A stretch of DNA of 64,000 nt from Terebella lapidaria (lineage: Eukaryota > Annelida > Polychaeta > Terebellida > Terebellidae), in NCBI GenBank assembly GCA_949152475.1, contig OX424561.1, forward strand, positions 7,936,001 through 8,000,000, written 5' to 3'. Positions 43,509 to 55,813 of this stretch are shown piece by piece; the first letter of the stretch is position 1; each line of letters starts with the position of its first letter. The notes beneath the pieces are model-generated. The model did not search any database, was not told where the DNA came from, and saw only the letters and a list, made by a program, of their open reading frames with translations. Position numbers and translations under genes: made by a program.

Positions 43509-44738
43509 ATGGATGAGAAACTTCAACCAATAAACGAATCTATACAGAAAATATCGACTAAAGTAGACAGAGCATTGAATGCAGCAAACGAAGCAGTCGC
43601 TTCAGCAAATAAAGCAGTTGCATCAGCAAACGAAGCCCAGTCTAAGGCTAATAGCGCCATGAAAGTGACAACTGACCTGGCAAATCGTGTGGACCAGCTC
43701 GAAGATGATCTGAAACACAGCCAAGTACAACAGCGTCAACTCTATGAACAGCTTCTGGGTGTAGAATCCTACAGCCGTAGGAACAACCTTGTCTTTGAAG
43801 GCATAAAAGAAGGCAAAGACACCATGCTGCGCCAGGAGATGCTCCAAACGATCACAAACCTGGGAATTGACATTTCTGACAGCAAGCTCGTGGCATGTCA
43901 CAGAATACCGTCAATTTTGGCTGGGGTCCAGAAGAGAACCACCCCCCGACCAGTTATAATTAAGTTCCTCAGATATGAAGATAGAAAAGCAGTCTGGAAC
44001 CTCAGACGTAGTTGCCAACGTGGTGTACGTATCAAGGAGGACTTCCCGACGGTGATAGAGCAACGACGTAGGACCATGTGGCCATATCTGCGAGCTGCCT
44101 ACCAAGGAGACCCAGCGAACCCAAGCGCACCAGTATCAGCATACATGAGGCTCGACAAACTCCACTTAAACAACCAGACGTTCGCTCATGACACTCTGGA
44201 TAAACTGCCAGAATATATCAAAGACCGCGTCTTGAACCCACCCTGTACGAAACAGTCGGCCAGCGTTACAGTCTTCTTTCATAAAGACAGCCCCTTGTCG
44301 AACTTTCACCCTTGTGACTTTGAGGTTGATGGCTGCAGCTTTTCGTGTGTCGAACAATACATATCATACAAGAAGGCAGATATCTTCAACGCCGAGGATA
44401 TTGCCGGAGAAGTGCTCAAAATGGAAGATCCTCTAGAGATGAAACAGCGAGTGAAGCGGCTTCCACGCTACAAAGATGACGTGTGGGAAAGAGAGGCTCC
44501 TAAGATCCTCCTGAAAGGGTTATCGGCCAAATTCACGCAGTGCAGTGCTATGAAACAGGAGCTCCTGGCCACTGACGATTCTACTCTGGGGGAAGCAAGC
44601 CCTAGCGACCTACTTTTTGGTATCGGTATCTCCTTGTACAGTCCAAATGTCTTGGAAGTTGACAAATGGCGAGGAAAGAACTTACAGGGACGAACTCTGA
44701 TGTCGGTCCGCGATGGGTTACGACAAGGCACTCTTTAG
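43509..44738 (+). CDS. Retrotransposon ORF1: coiled coil, nucleic-acid-binding core and NADAR/YbiA-like domain
   Basis: About 409 residues from ATG 43509; an in-frame extension upstream derives from the host homeobox sequence. Residues 1-95 form a heptad-rich coiled coil with an Ala-rich repeat (NAANEAVASANKAVASANEA). Residues about 95-230 resemble the L1-type ORF1 RNA-binding core (LLGVESYSRRNNLVFEGI, CHRIPS, RPVIIKFLRYEDRKAVW). From about residue 252 the sequence matches the NADAR/DUF1768 pattern: FFHKDSPLSNFHPCDFEVDG, CVEQYISYKKADIF, ILLKGLSAKFTQ, TLGEASPSDLLFGIGI, KNLQGRTLMSVRD. NADAR proteins are N-glycosidases related to YbiA and to guanine de-ADP-ribosylation. The usual Trp of the DxxWG motif is Phe here. 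No disabling mutation seen. Confidence 0.85.
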   Translation: MDEKLQPINESIQKISTKVDRALNAANEAVASANKAVASANEAQSKANSAMKVTTDLANRVDQLEDDLKHSQVQQRQLYEQLLGVESYSRRNNLVFEGIKEGKDTMLRQEMLQTITNLGIDISDSKLVACHRIPSILAGVQKRTTPRPVIIKFLRYEDRKAVWNLRRSCQRGVRIKEDFPTVIEQRRRTMWPYLRAAYQGDPANPSAPVSAYMRLDKLHLNNQTFAHDTLDKLPEYIKDRVLNPPCTKQSASVTVFFHKDSPLSNFHPCDFEVDGCSFSCVEQYISYKKADIFNAEDIAGEVLKMEDPLEMKQRVKRLPRYKDDVWEREAPKILLKGLSAKFTQCSAMKQELLATDDSTLGEASPSDLLFGIGISLYSPNVLEVDKWRGKNLQGRTLMSVRDGLRQGTL

Positions 44739-44836
44739 ACCTCTCGGTGGAGACTCCGATGCACATTACAATGCCCACTTCATATCTGTCCTATACATGT
44801 AAAGTGACACTTTGATGCATATGTTATTGTCGCAGG

Positions 44837-45500
44837 TATATATCGACGGGTGAAAGTCAGAAGGTCGTAAACGCCATCTGGGTGATTTTACAGGAGAGGG
44901 TATATTTCGTTTGTGATGATATACGGCCATAACCGAGAACATCTTTTGCACACACCACTTGTGTTAAAGTATAGTGCGGTGAATTAATCTATTCTGAGGG
45001 GGAAAATTGTAGGTATTTTAAAATTATCGAGTGATTTGTCGCTTACGACCTTCTGGCGTTTTCGTTCGAAGTGGCATCTCAATAAATTTGAACTGCCAGA
45101 AGGTCGTAGGCACCACAGTAAAATTAGATTTTTCATTGATTGGAAACACTTTCAAGCATTTATTTATGAATAATTAAGGATGCCATACAACAAAAGTTCA
45201 TTGTATGTACGTTTCGAATCAGTATGTTGCAAATGGTGCTTGCGACCTTCTGACTCGTAGAAAATCTATGGAATCAGCAAAATCGTTAAACGCCAGAAGG
45301 TCGTATCTAGTTTTCACAAGGACAAAACTCGGTTGCCTCTCAAATTACAATAATGACACAAAGCCAGGACACGTACTATGAAATACTCTAAAATAATAAC
45401 CCATCATTCTAAATATGCAACAGTGTTTATATATCTGAATCGATAAAAGGTCGTAAACGCCAGCAGGAATCGCCAGAAGGTCGTAAGTGCCAGAACCAGT
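44837..45500. repeat. Left subterminal repeat cluster
   Basis: AGAAGGTCGTAA-like motifs near 44858, 45041, 45093, 45239, 45291, 45447 and 45471, in mixed orientations, often preceded or followed by CGCC/GGCG. Confidence 0.8.
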
Positions 45501-46079
45501 ACTGTGACTTAGCTCATCACAATGGCGTTATTACTTCATATATATTCAAATTTGGGTGAATTTTGTTTGTGGTATCATTACAGCTTGAATTATCCGACAC
45601 AATGCTTGGCGATTGAGAATTTAGATGTATACTCTGATTTTTTCTAACTCGTTTACAGTGTTTTTCGCTGATATTCTTGCGATGCTAAATGCATCGTTCT
45701 ATAACTTGGCATAGTTCACCTGGGAGTCAAACGGCAATTTTCTATCGAATTTCAGACTTCTATGGAAATTGAAAAAGTTTGAAAAGGCAGTCTACCGCAA
45801 TATTAAATTTAGTCCTGTCAATCAAGTTCTGGGTCCGCATATAATTTTGTGCATTTGTTTGGTTTTGTAGCTGTGTAATCTTTCAATATGTTTAGTTTAA
45901 ATCATATTTATTCAAATATTAAGCATTGACCAGCAGAGCAAGCCCTATTTCAAGATCTCTGCGTGTGCAAATCTACAAGGTGCATAGGCATATCTTCAAA
46001 AAATAAGTCGGCTTTAAAAATTGATACAAAGAAACATATATACATCAGAAATATATACAATACTTACAACGAAAAACAT

Positions 46080-47362
46080 TAAAGTCGGCGCATAATTTAT
46101 TGGCGCGAACATATCTCATGAAATCTTGGAACTTACTGACTTGTATTATATGAAACTCAGGCAACGTTTGAACAAGACTGTGACCAAAGTTGCTGACGTG
46201 AAGTTGAAGCTTGTTATCCACACAGAAAATACTTATTTCAATAAATACGATTTTAAATGGGAGTTTACCATTGTAACAATGAGCGGGAAAGCGGAACGTT
46301 AAAACAGTGGTGAATGCCAATGCAACAGCTCATTAATGCAAAGAAAAATCATTGGTCTGACCAGTGGTGTGCAACGGTCTGAAGAGTAACATGTGATGAC
46401 TTATCCTGTTCAAAAACGGAGAGTGGTCATATTTTGATGTCCCGGAAAGGCGCAGAATCTTGGTTTATATTTGGGTGTGAAACTGCATATCAGGCCGAAC
46501 AGGACAAAAATTATATATTTGATTACAGTACATTGCTATCTCGCTAAACAGACGAACATATTCAGTTTTCATCAATATGAATTGAGCATTTGGGGTGTCT
46601 AATTTTTTTACCAGCTTTGTATCGTGCCCGGCTGTGCTTACGTTGCTCTGGCCTTTGAGTCGAATTAAAATCCTCTGAGCTCAGCTTCTGGTTAAGGGAC
46701 TGTCTCGAAGAAGCTATGGAACATATTTCAGAAAAATGACAAAATGTTTGTGCTTGATTGCGCTGTTGATCACTCAAGCAAAATTTTGTTCCTGATAATA
46801 TATTTTCAACGTACAGCGCATATGCCTATATTCCTTAACAAATGAGCCAAAAAACCCGTAACCTGCAACACATGTATACATGTATAATATGTATGCGCGT
46901 AACATGAAGTTGTCGTTCAAAATCATCGACGAGATCCACATTGATCGGGTCGTCATACATATGGGTGAATCTAGCAGTTCAGATTCGGACTGAAGAATTA
47001 CCGTGGATATTGTGTGATTGTGATTTCTGTAATGTGAAATATATTCAAGCACGAGTAATAGAATCAATTTTTATCATTACATTTTCTTTGAGAAGGCCCC
47101 TATTCAAATCGGCTATTCCATTGATTTGTCTCAATCCCATACAGCATCAAAATGGCAAGCTAGAATTCAAATGTTAAAACCCCATAAGGATATATGTTTT
47201 CCTAGATAGACCGAAGAGAAACGCACACGACAGAAAAACAGCCATTGTTTCACAATGGTCACGGTGCCGTTCTCACTTTATATAAATTTCAAATAATACA
47301 AGTCAGAATGTTCCGAGATATGACGAGATAGGTTCGCGCCAATAAATTATGCGCCGATTTTA
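46080..47362. mobile_element. Inverted-repeat pair nested inside the TIR element
   Basis: 46080-46155 and 47283-47362 are imperfect reverse complements (shared GGCGCATAATTTATTGGCGC and CTGACTTGTATTAT). They may mark a further nested element of about 1.28 kb; no target duplication is evident and no gene is seen between. Confidence 0.55.
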
Positions 47363-47736
47363 GCAAGAAAGATGGTAATAAATAGGACAATAAAACTTAT
47401 CACAATAAGTTAAACAATGTGATTTAAGTTACATAATATAGTCCAACTATAATACATGACACAATTGTAACGCAGAATTATCCATTGTCACGAAATCTCA
47501 GAGAATATCAGGACAGTACGTAACTATGAACACAAAATACGTGTCAATGTGTCTTCTGGATCAAATGTAAGTATCAATCTATTACCACCAATATAGCCAA
47601 ATTTTGATGATTCCAATAACAAACGTGAAATACAACATTTTGCAATAGAAACAAAGCCCGACCAAATACTTTATCAAAAGACACACTGGCGTCATCAGGG
47701 GCATATAGTGTTGTAAATAGTTGTTTCTACTGTACA

Positions 47737-47996
47737 CCTGATGGAATTAGTATACAACTGCCCAACAACCTATGAAAATAATTTAGAAATCCGAAACAAG
47801 CCCCATGGAATAGATATTTGACAAGTACATAAGTACCTGATCACAAGCCAAAAGGCTATTGAGTTGCCTGATGGAATTAGTATACAACTGCCCAACAACC
47901 TATGAAAATAATTTAGAAATCTGAAACAAACCCCATGGAATAGATATATGACAAGTACATAAGTACCTAATCACAAGCCAAAAGGCTACTGAGTTT
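47737..47996. repeat. Tandem duplication, 2 x 130 bp
   Basis: Units 47737-47866 and 47867-47996 begin CCTGATGGAATTAGTATACA and differ at only a handful of positions. Confidence 0.88.
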
Positions 47997-50379
47997 TGAA
48001 AGATAAGTAGTTTAGGTGAAACCGTTCATCTAGGGTATCAAGATCATAGTCTTATATTTTTGAAGGCATCGAAACTCATACAAGTCACAAGGTCAGGGTA
48101 CGTAGGAAGAGCCATATACACAAATTTAAAAAAAAACTTAACAAGTTCTGTCGGAATGGCCTAAAAATTCCAAAATTGCCAATTTCTCGACAAAAATATT
48201 TGCTTTGACCCATCAAAGGTGAAATGTGAGGTCAACAGTGAAATCGTGAAATATAATTTCCTATTTACATGTACCAAAAGCTAAGCTCTATCTTCGAATG
48301 TTTTATTAGTACAGTCTGCATTTTTGCGATAAATGTATGAGGGACAAATGTGGCTAAAATTTCGCAAATTCCAAAAATCCAAGTTTAGTTCCCAAAAGAA
48401 TTTTTTGCTGGAAATGGCTTGAAATATAAACATTTCCTCCCTGACTCGTCGCAAAATGAAAATGGCCGCCCAGCCTACCAGCAATTCAACATATTCAATA
48501 ACAATTATAATAATTAACAACGATGATGGGTCCCATTTTAGGTGCCATTAAAAAAATTGTCATCTGTTCAAGAGCTTCCATATTAAGTCTAATTTTGAAG
48601 TATATGTTAATTTGGCATTGACCGTTTATGTATAATAATATAATTGAAATAATAATATTTCAATGATGATTCCCATTTCAGGCGACATTTAAAAAACTGC
48701 CCTATGTTCAGAGAGCAATACGTATCATAATCAATTATATAACAATGATGGTTATCATTGTAGGCGACATTTAGAAAAAACACTGTCCTGTGTTCCAAGA
48801 GCTTCTAAGGTAAGTGTGAATTTTAAGGTGTCTTGGTTTGGCATTGAAACCTTTTGTAGAAAATTATGGGGAAAATATTCAAAGTAACGGTCAATGGATT
48901 GCTTCTGTACACATCCAATGGGTAAATGCGACCAGCATGATTAATAGTACTAGTTCTGTAAGTGAAGTAAAACTTTTTGGGCACATTGGAGTATCAATTC
49001 AGGTGGTACTATCCATAACCATAATATTATCATCTTGCAATAATTACCAATGCAGAAGGGCTATAGGTGTTATGGGGTTTGGCTGACATTTTAAAGTAAA
49101 TTGTCGTACTTCAAGTACTCAGGGGAGATGTATGATTTGTACTTCAATTTATACTTCGGTATAATACTCCGTTGACACTTGCAACTAGATGTATCAAGGG
49201 AGCACAGGGGTCACGGACCACCACCACCTTGTGGACTGTGCCCTCTCAAATAGAACTTTCAGTAGCCACAACTATTGGTGTAACTATTGGTGTACTGATT
49301 TAACATGAGTTCTCGAATAGAGCTTCAGTGACTAGTGTCAGAAGGGTGCAAGAGACGTGAATAAAACATTTTGTCCCAGTGGCCCTAACCCACTTCCCTT
49401 GTGCAGCTTTTATCCTCCAGCCCCCCCCCCCCCCCCCTTCATATTTCTATATATGACCCTGACTGGGGATATCGGCGTCCTGTTATGAAAAGCTAAAACC
49501 CCACACATTCTATTCTTTAAGATATGGATGTCAAAAATACCCCATGCTGTACCACTGGTCACTTTCGAACTTGCCCCATTCTAGCAAAATCCGCCAAATA
49601 ATGAAGGTTTAAATAGTGTGGAAGTTTGTTGACATTTAATTAGTTTTTTTTACAACCAGGGAAATATGCTACACCCAGAAATACATTATTAAGCTCACTA
49701 TAAATTATTTCAACCAGGAATGAATTATTTTTACCGGGAAAGTTAGAAACGTAGAATTAATTACTGGAGAAAAAGCTGCCAATTGTTTGTTTGCTGATTT
49801 ATGTCATCTATCGATTCAATTTTATTTACTCTCGTAAAATTGCTAATAAATTTTCCGTGTTTTAAGTCATAAATTTCCGTTTCAAATTAATTATTTCCAG
49901 TGTGAATGATGTTTTCCCGGTTTGAATATTTTTTCTCTGTTTCAATAATTTATTCCAGAATTTATGCACTGTTTACGGAACGAAAATTAATTGAAATAAA
50001 GCTGGATGACACAAATAAGCTTCTATTCATTTGGCACCGAAGCATGAAATTTCTTCGGCAGTGGCCTTTATACAGTAGGCATTAACTTGTGAGAAACACA
50101 GCTACTGGTTATACACAATGAAATCAAATACATCGTGTATAACGTTATTCCAAAATGAGTATCATCGCTCAGGTTAAAAATTGTATTGTTCATATTTGAT
50201 GTATTCTCTAAAAACATGTATAGGCGATTCAGTGGTATGAAATCATGCAATTGAAGGATGAACTCAAACTCGTATTCAAGCAGACAAGTTAAAAATTAAA
50301 ACATTAGAGTCAGCAAGCCTACTAACTCATGTATGTGGAAGCATGCGTTTGGCGTTTAAGACGTTCTGACTGAAACCAA
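47997..50379. other. Interior of the TIR element, no gene seen
   Basis: AT-rich, with fragments of the AAATGGCCGCC-type dispersed repeat (48140-48480), a long C tract (about 49420-49437) and repeated TTATTTCCAG / AATTATTT words (49680-49980). No supported coding region. Confidence 0.5.
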
Positions 50380-50667
50380 CATTGTCGCTTACGATCTTCT
50401 GGCATCCACTGTGCACCGTGCTGGATGCAGTTGCGACCTTCTGCCTAAAATCACTGGTGATTACGACCTTTTGCCGATCACGCTTTTCACAGTTTGGCGC
50501 TTACGACCATTTCAAACATATCACTATTTAGGATGTTTAACTGTACCAAAACATGAATGAACACTGCAAATGAGTGGCAAGGCAGAATAGGCATTCATTT
50601 GGCAGGAAAACTCATTTTCGACAAAGATGTCGCTTACGACCTTCTGACTTTCACCCGTCGATATATA
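50380..50667. repeat. Right subterminal repeat cluster
   Basis: The same motif (TTACGACCTTCTGGC and variants) near 50385, 50429, 50463, 50495 and 50634. Confidence 0.78.
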
Positions 50668-51343
50668 GATAGTATTGCAAGCGAGTTTCGATACTTTATT
50701 TTCACAAAAATCATTTTTACTTCGATTATGTGTATACTGGTGTCATATGCATACTTAATAAGGTAAGGCATTGCTATATTGATTTAGAGATTGTTTGATA
50801 TATATATGTATATGCATCGGAGATATTATGTGTATTATGATGAATTCTACATGATAATATAATATATAGTGTACATGTAAGATGATTGATTAATATGCAC
50901 CCAACACGTGCGCCGTAATATACATAAATGCTATATAACTCATTCTTGACAAATGCCCATGTTTTCTATCACCAATTATGATGATGGATTGTCGTACTAT
51001 CTAACAACTCGATCACAAAATGTATGGTGAATGACTGAATGATAAAATGAGCTAAACTTTATATGATAGCCCTGATTCTATCGTGAATGTACAAAGAAAC
51101 AACAATTATATCAACATACCAATTGAGTGGAATTCTTGTGTCATTACTCGTCACATTGAATCATGTCATTTTCATTTGTTTCTTTTATTCTGTTCGTTTA
51201 TGGCTGTATCTACACTGGGACAAATGCCTGTCGGTGCGGTGTGTGTGAACAACATGATACAGGAATTTTGATGCGGCTAACAAAAAATATGTCATGGATG
51301 ATTAAACTTGGGCATGAAATAAATAAAATCTGCGTCTGTACAA

Positions 51344-54300
51344 TTGCATCTTTGCTCATACAATTTGAAGATGGAAAATGATGCACGTGACTCGAGTTCT
51401 GATGAAGATTTCCCAGGTTCATCCGATTGTGTGGAAGATTATCGACTGTCGATCTTGAATATCGATAACCAATACTGTGATCTAAGTGAGATAAATGGGA
51501 ATTTGATGTCTTTCCCTAGCGCAAAATACTGTGCCATCCATATAAATATTCAAAGTCTGCCTTCCAAACATATAGAGTTATGTGATATGATAGCACAATT
51601 GAGAGAAAATGGAGTGGTCGTGCACTTTATCATGCTCTGCGAGACATTCCTGACTGATATAAATGCGAGTATGTTTCCCATCACCGGATATAATTTTGTT
51701 CATGTTAGTAGGTCTGTCCTCAAGAGGGGAGGAGTTGCAATCTATTTACTCAATGAATTCAATTACAGAGTGAGACACGATCTTTCTATTAATATTGAGG
51801 GAGAATTCGAGAGCTTGACTCTAGAAATAGATTCTAAACACGGTAAACCAAACCTCATTATTTCTGAAATATACCGTGTACCAAACACTAACGAACGGAC
51901 TTCAGTCGAACGTTATGACCAGATGGTCACTGCAATATGCAATACTAATAATGACGTATTGGTTGGCACCGACCAAAACTTCGACTATATGAAAGTTAAC
52001 ATGCATCAAAACTCGTCTGATCTGTTGAATGTCTTTTTTCAAGCAGGTGTGCTCCCAACAATAAAGCGACCGACCCGGGTTACGCATACAAGTGCAACAG
52101 TTATTGATAATTTGTACATCAAATGCCATGGATATAAGAATGTGGACTCGCGTATTATATTATCACATATGTCGGACCATTTCCCTATCATAGCTTGCAT
52201 GGGCAAACGGCAAACGCCTACTGATAAAGGCCCCCTGATGTTTACCCACAGGCCTTTCAATCCGGCAAATATCGCTAATTTATCAAACGCTCTGAGCGCT
52301 CAACCTTGGGGAGAAACAATGTTTAACAAAGGGGTGAGTGAAAGTTATAATTATTTTATTACACACTTCAACAGACTTTTAGACAAGAACATCCCCTTCA
52401 AAACAACTTCCATACCATATAATTCCATTATAAGGGAACCATGGATGACACCAGGTCTTATGAAAGCATCTCGAAAACGCGATATATTATATAGAAAATC
52501 TCTTTCGAAGGCGAAAACTAGTAATGTTTATGTAAAATATATTAAATATCGAAATGCCTATGGAACCATTGGACGCAATGCGAAAAAAATATATTACACT
52601 GAACTCTTAGAACAATACCAAACGGATATACGCAAGACGTGGAAAGTTTTGAATACAATAACTGGGAGGGCCCAGGCCAAGCCCACCATACCAGACAGTT
52701 TTGACCTAGACGGCGAGAAGATATCTGATACGACCAAAATTGCTAACGAGTTTTGCACATATTTTAGCAGCATCGGCAAGACATTTGCAGAAGCGATACC
52801 AAAATCGACCAAATCACCTGAGCAGTATATGCGCATGTCCGCCACGAAATCGACAATGTTTCTTTCACCAACATATCCTGACGAAATTTATAAAATTATC
52901 AAATCATTTAAAACTAAAAAAAGCTCAGGTGATGATGGCATCAGTATGCATCTACTCAGGCAATTGGGTGAGTCTTGCTGTGTTCCCATATCTATAATTG
53001 TTAACAAGTCGCTGGAGGAAGGCATAGTCCCCGATGCTATGAAACTAGCAAAGGTTATACCTATTTACAAAGCAAAAGCAAAAGACTCTTTCAACAATTA
53101 TAGACCCATTTCTCTGTTATCTAACATATCAAAAGTAATTGAGAAAGTGGTACACAATAGGCTTTATTCATTTCTGACGAAGTTCGATATATTAAACGAT
53201 CACCAATATGGGTTCAGACCCAAGCGCTCTACAATTGATGCAATCACTGAATTTACCTCGAATGTCCTGCCTTCACTGGACGAAAAGGGCAGGTGCTTAT
53301 CTGTGTTCCTGGACCTCTCCAAGGCGTTTGATACCATAAACCATAACATATTACTGAAGAAACTTGAATATTATGGTATACGAGGGAACGCCTTGGGGTG
53401 GTTCAGGAGTTACCTTGACCAGAGAAGGCAGTATGTCTCTTTCCGAGGAGTCAATTCGAATATACAAAACGTAGAATATGGTGTGCCTCAGGGATCGGTG
53501 CTAGGCCCGCTACTCTTCATATTATATACAAATGATATTCCAGATTCTCTAAGCCACTCTAAAACTGTTTTATTTGCTGACGACACGACTGTATACCTTA
53601 CTGGTGAAAACTTACAGAGTATGTATACATCAATAAACTCCGATCTAACTGTTCTAAATGACTGGTTCATGGCCAATCAACTGTCTGTCAACCCGACAAA
53701 GACAAAATACGTCCTTTTCTCAACACGTGGAAACTATAATACTATCTCACACGAATTATATATTAACAATGAAAAACTAGAAAGGGTCGAATCAACTAAA
53801 TTTTTGGGCGTCATTATAGACCAAAATCTCAATTGGCAGCAACACATAGAACATTGCCGGAAAAAAATATCGAAAGGAATATATGCCATCAACATATCGA
53901 AACACATACTGTCCCAAAACCACTTGAAAATATTATATTTTAGTTTGATACATCCTTATCTACTGTATGGAATTAGACTCTGGGGTAATACCTATCATAA
54001 ATATATTAATAAACTTGAAATTTTGCAAAAAAAGGCTATTCGGGCCATATGCGGGGCTAAATAAAATGACCCTACATCGTCACTTTTCAAAAACTTGAGG
54101 ATAACTAAAATCAGGGACATGTACAAATTAAATACATCTCTCTTTATGTATGACTTTGTCAACATAATGCTACCAAGTCCCTTATTACAAATATTCAGCC
54201 TTCATGGAAGTACACACACCCATGATACTAGGCATAGCACCGATCCCAAACCACCAATTGCGAATACCGATGTCATGAAACGTAGCTACCTATATACGGG

Positions 54301-54400
54301 CCCATCTGATTGGATGAACCTGGACAAAAACATCAAAACTTCGAGATCAAAAACGATTTTTAAGAAAAAAATGATGCGGAATTTTATTTCTAAATACTGA
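51344..54400 (+). pseudogene. Retrotransposon ORF2: APE endonuclease and reverse transcriptase, one nonsense codon
   Basis: The endonuclease spans about residues 60-290 (HINIQSLPSKHIEL, LCETFLTD, GGVAIYLL, SHMSDHFPI). The RT follows: FNNYRPISLLSNISKVIEK, QYGFRPKRSTIDA, VFLDLSKAFDTINH, YGVPQGSVLGPLLFILY and catalytic FADDTTVYLT (near 53571-53600). The frame meets a TAA at 54062-54064 after AICGAK, then continues in the same frame to 54400 with typical family sequence (LFKNLRITKIRDMY...). This is a single nonsense change near the C-terminus, so I call it a recently disabled copy. A plausible start is ATG 51344 or 51371. Confidence 0.9.
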
Positions 54401-54665
54401 ACATTATGACAACATGCTAGGTTATACGTATCGATACCATATATGTGTGTGTTATGATTGCATGTGTCAAATACTGATTTTAAATATCTAATCGAATATG
54501 ATTAAACCCAAAAAAGGCGAAATATTCCAGTGTGGATTCAACCATTTAAGGTGATCACCTCCCCGCTCTGCGAGGTTACAGACACTGTCTTGCTGATCAC
54601 CTGGGATATGTATATATATATGTAATGTAATGTATTCCTTTCTGTTCAGCATATCCCGAATAAAA

Positions 54666-54685
54666 ATATCTATCTATCTATCTAT
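54666..54685. repeat. (ATCT)n tail of the retrotransposon
   Basis: Four to five tetranucleotide units immediately before homeobox copy 12 resumes; marks the 3' insertion border. Confidence 0.85.
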
Positions 54686-55237
54686 ATTGTCCATGTACCA
54701 CATCTCCATCATTTCGACAGCTTTGGGGTTTAGGTATCGCTTAGTTGTTGCTTTCGTTGATGGAGACAATTTGGTCATATTGTCGGAGTCATATCCACTG
54801 TCTTGAGAATTGTTTGATGCTGCAGGTCGAGCGGAGAAATGACTGTCCATATTTGCAGCAAAAGTTTGAGCTTTTGTGTCATATTCCCAAGGTCTGAAGA
54901 ATGGACAGGATATTGGGTTTGTTGTTGCCATGTTGCTGCTGAATACATTCACAATTCTGGAGTGAAGGAATGTTTTTTCAAGGAAGTATGCTTGGCATAT
55001 ATTGTTTGGAATAAAACAAAACTCGACCAACCATTTACAGCCAAAAAACTATAGCAGGGTCATCAGTTGCAGACAGTGTGTGAAATAAGTATGTTTCAGT
55101 TGTGCATTCAATGTAATGGGCAAACAGCTGAAGTGCAACAATACAACAAAAAGAAGTTTAACTAGTTTTTGTGTATTTTATTTGAACATGAGCAAAATTG
55201 TTATAACATTAGTAACAATCATGAAAATAACAGGTCA

Positions 55238-55813
55238 CTACACTGGTGATAATGCTGGTGTTGGCACTAGAAATGGAGACAATTGTTGGCTTAAGAAGTT
55301 CAATGCCCAAGCTGGATGAAGTGGTTGTTGGTTGATCTTGGATGGAGTAGAAGAATACGGATGGTGCCTGTGTAATGAACGAGGGGAGAAACGATGCTCT
55401 TTCTGTATCCTCTGTAGACGCTTTGGATGTATTGTTCCATTAAATGTCAGAGTGTTGTTGGAACGAACACGTTTGTTTGCCATCCATTTCTTGACCTGAC
55501 TGACTGTAATCCCTCCGTGTTTGACAATATTTTGGACTGCAGCATCACTGGGATAAGGATGGTTAAAATTGTCCATGTACCACATCTCCATCATTTCGAC
55601 AGCTTTGGGGTTTAGGTATCGCTTAGTTGTTGCTTTCGTTGATGGAGACAATTTGGTCATATTGTCGGAGTCATATCCACTGTCTTGAGAATTGTTTGAT
55701 GCTGGAGCTCGAGCGGAGAAATGACTGTCCATATTTGCAGCAAAAGTTTGAGCTTTTGTGTCATATTCCCAAGGTCTGAAGAATGGACAGGATATTGGGT
55801 TTGTTGTTGCCAT
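55238..55813 (-). CDS. TALE homeobox gene, array copy 13 (S type)
   Basis: 191 residues; MATTNP start, AQTF in place of AKTF, D84N (NFNHPYP), tail LSQQLSPFLVPTPALSPV. No full promoter; 306 bp behind the stop of copy 14. Combines an S-type N-terminus with the longer tail otherwise frequent in L copies. Confidence 0.88.
   Translation of the reverse strand: MATTNPISCPFFRPWEYDTKAQTFAANMDSHFSARAPASNNSQDSGYDSDNMTKLSPSTKATTKRYLNPKAVEMMEMWYMDNFNHPYPSDAAVQNIVKHGGITVSQVKKWMANKRVRSNNTLTFNGTIHPKRLQRIQKEHRFSPRSLHRHHPYSSTPSKINQQPLHPAWALNFLSQQLSPFLVPTPALSPV

Larger units (their letters stand above)
44837..50667. mobile_element. 5.8 kb TIR DNA element with clustered subterminal repeats, non-autonomous
   Basis: Exact 34-bp terminal inverted repeats at 44837-44870 and 50634-50667 (start TATATATCGACGGGTGAAAG). 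TATA within the ends may include the target duplication. Subterminal zones (44837-45500 and 50380-50667) hold about twelve copies, in both orientations, of a motif near GCCAGAAGGTCGTAAACGCC. These look like transposase-binding sites. No frame over 100 codons exists inside, so transposase must come from elsewhere. It sits between ORF1 and ORF2 of the retrotransposon. Confidence 0.85.
43500..54685 (+). mobile_element. Non-LTR retrotransposon (CR1/jockey-like), carrying a nested DNA element
   Basis: Two coding parts, ORF1 (43509-44738) and ORF2 (51344-54400), are separated by a TIR element at 44837-50667. The 3' end (54666-54685) is a short (ATCT)n tract, the tandem-repeat tail type seen in CR1/L2-like elements rather than poly(A). 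The left end starts almost at the ORF1 ATG, so the copy is probably 5'-truncated. Without the nested element the retrotransposon is about 5.36 kb. Confidence 0.88.
43197..54931 (-). pseudogene. Array copy 12 (S type), split by an 11.2 kb insertion
   Basis: The N-terminal half runs from ATG 54931 (MATTNP...) through KRYLNPKAVEMMEMWYMDN to about 54686. The C-terminal half resumes at 43499 and ends at 43197 with LANNCLHF. The break falls inside the homeodomain, just before the PYP loop. The C-terminal half also has K114N in the recognition helix (WMANNR). Flanks share ATT, compatible with a very short target duplication. Confidence 0.9.

Noticed and set aside
43200..43700. Direct-repeat arrays resembling CRISPR or a bacterial origin
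   Set aside because: Repeats are gene-sized and eukaryotic in character; no short regularly spaced repeats with unique spacers exist.
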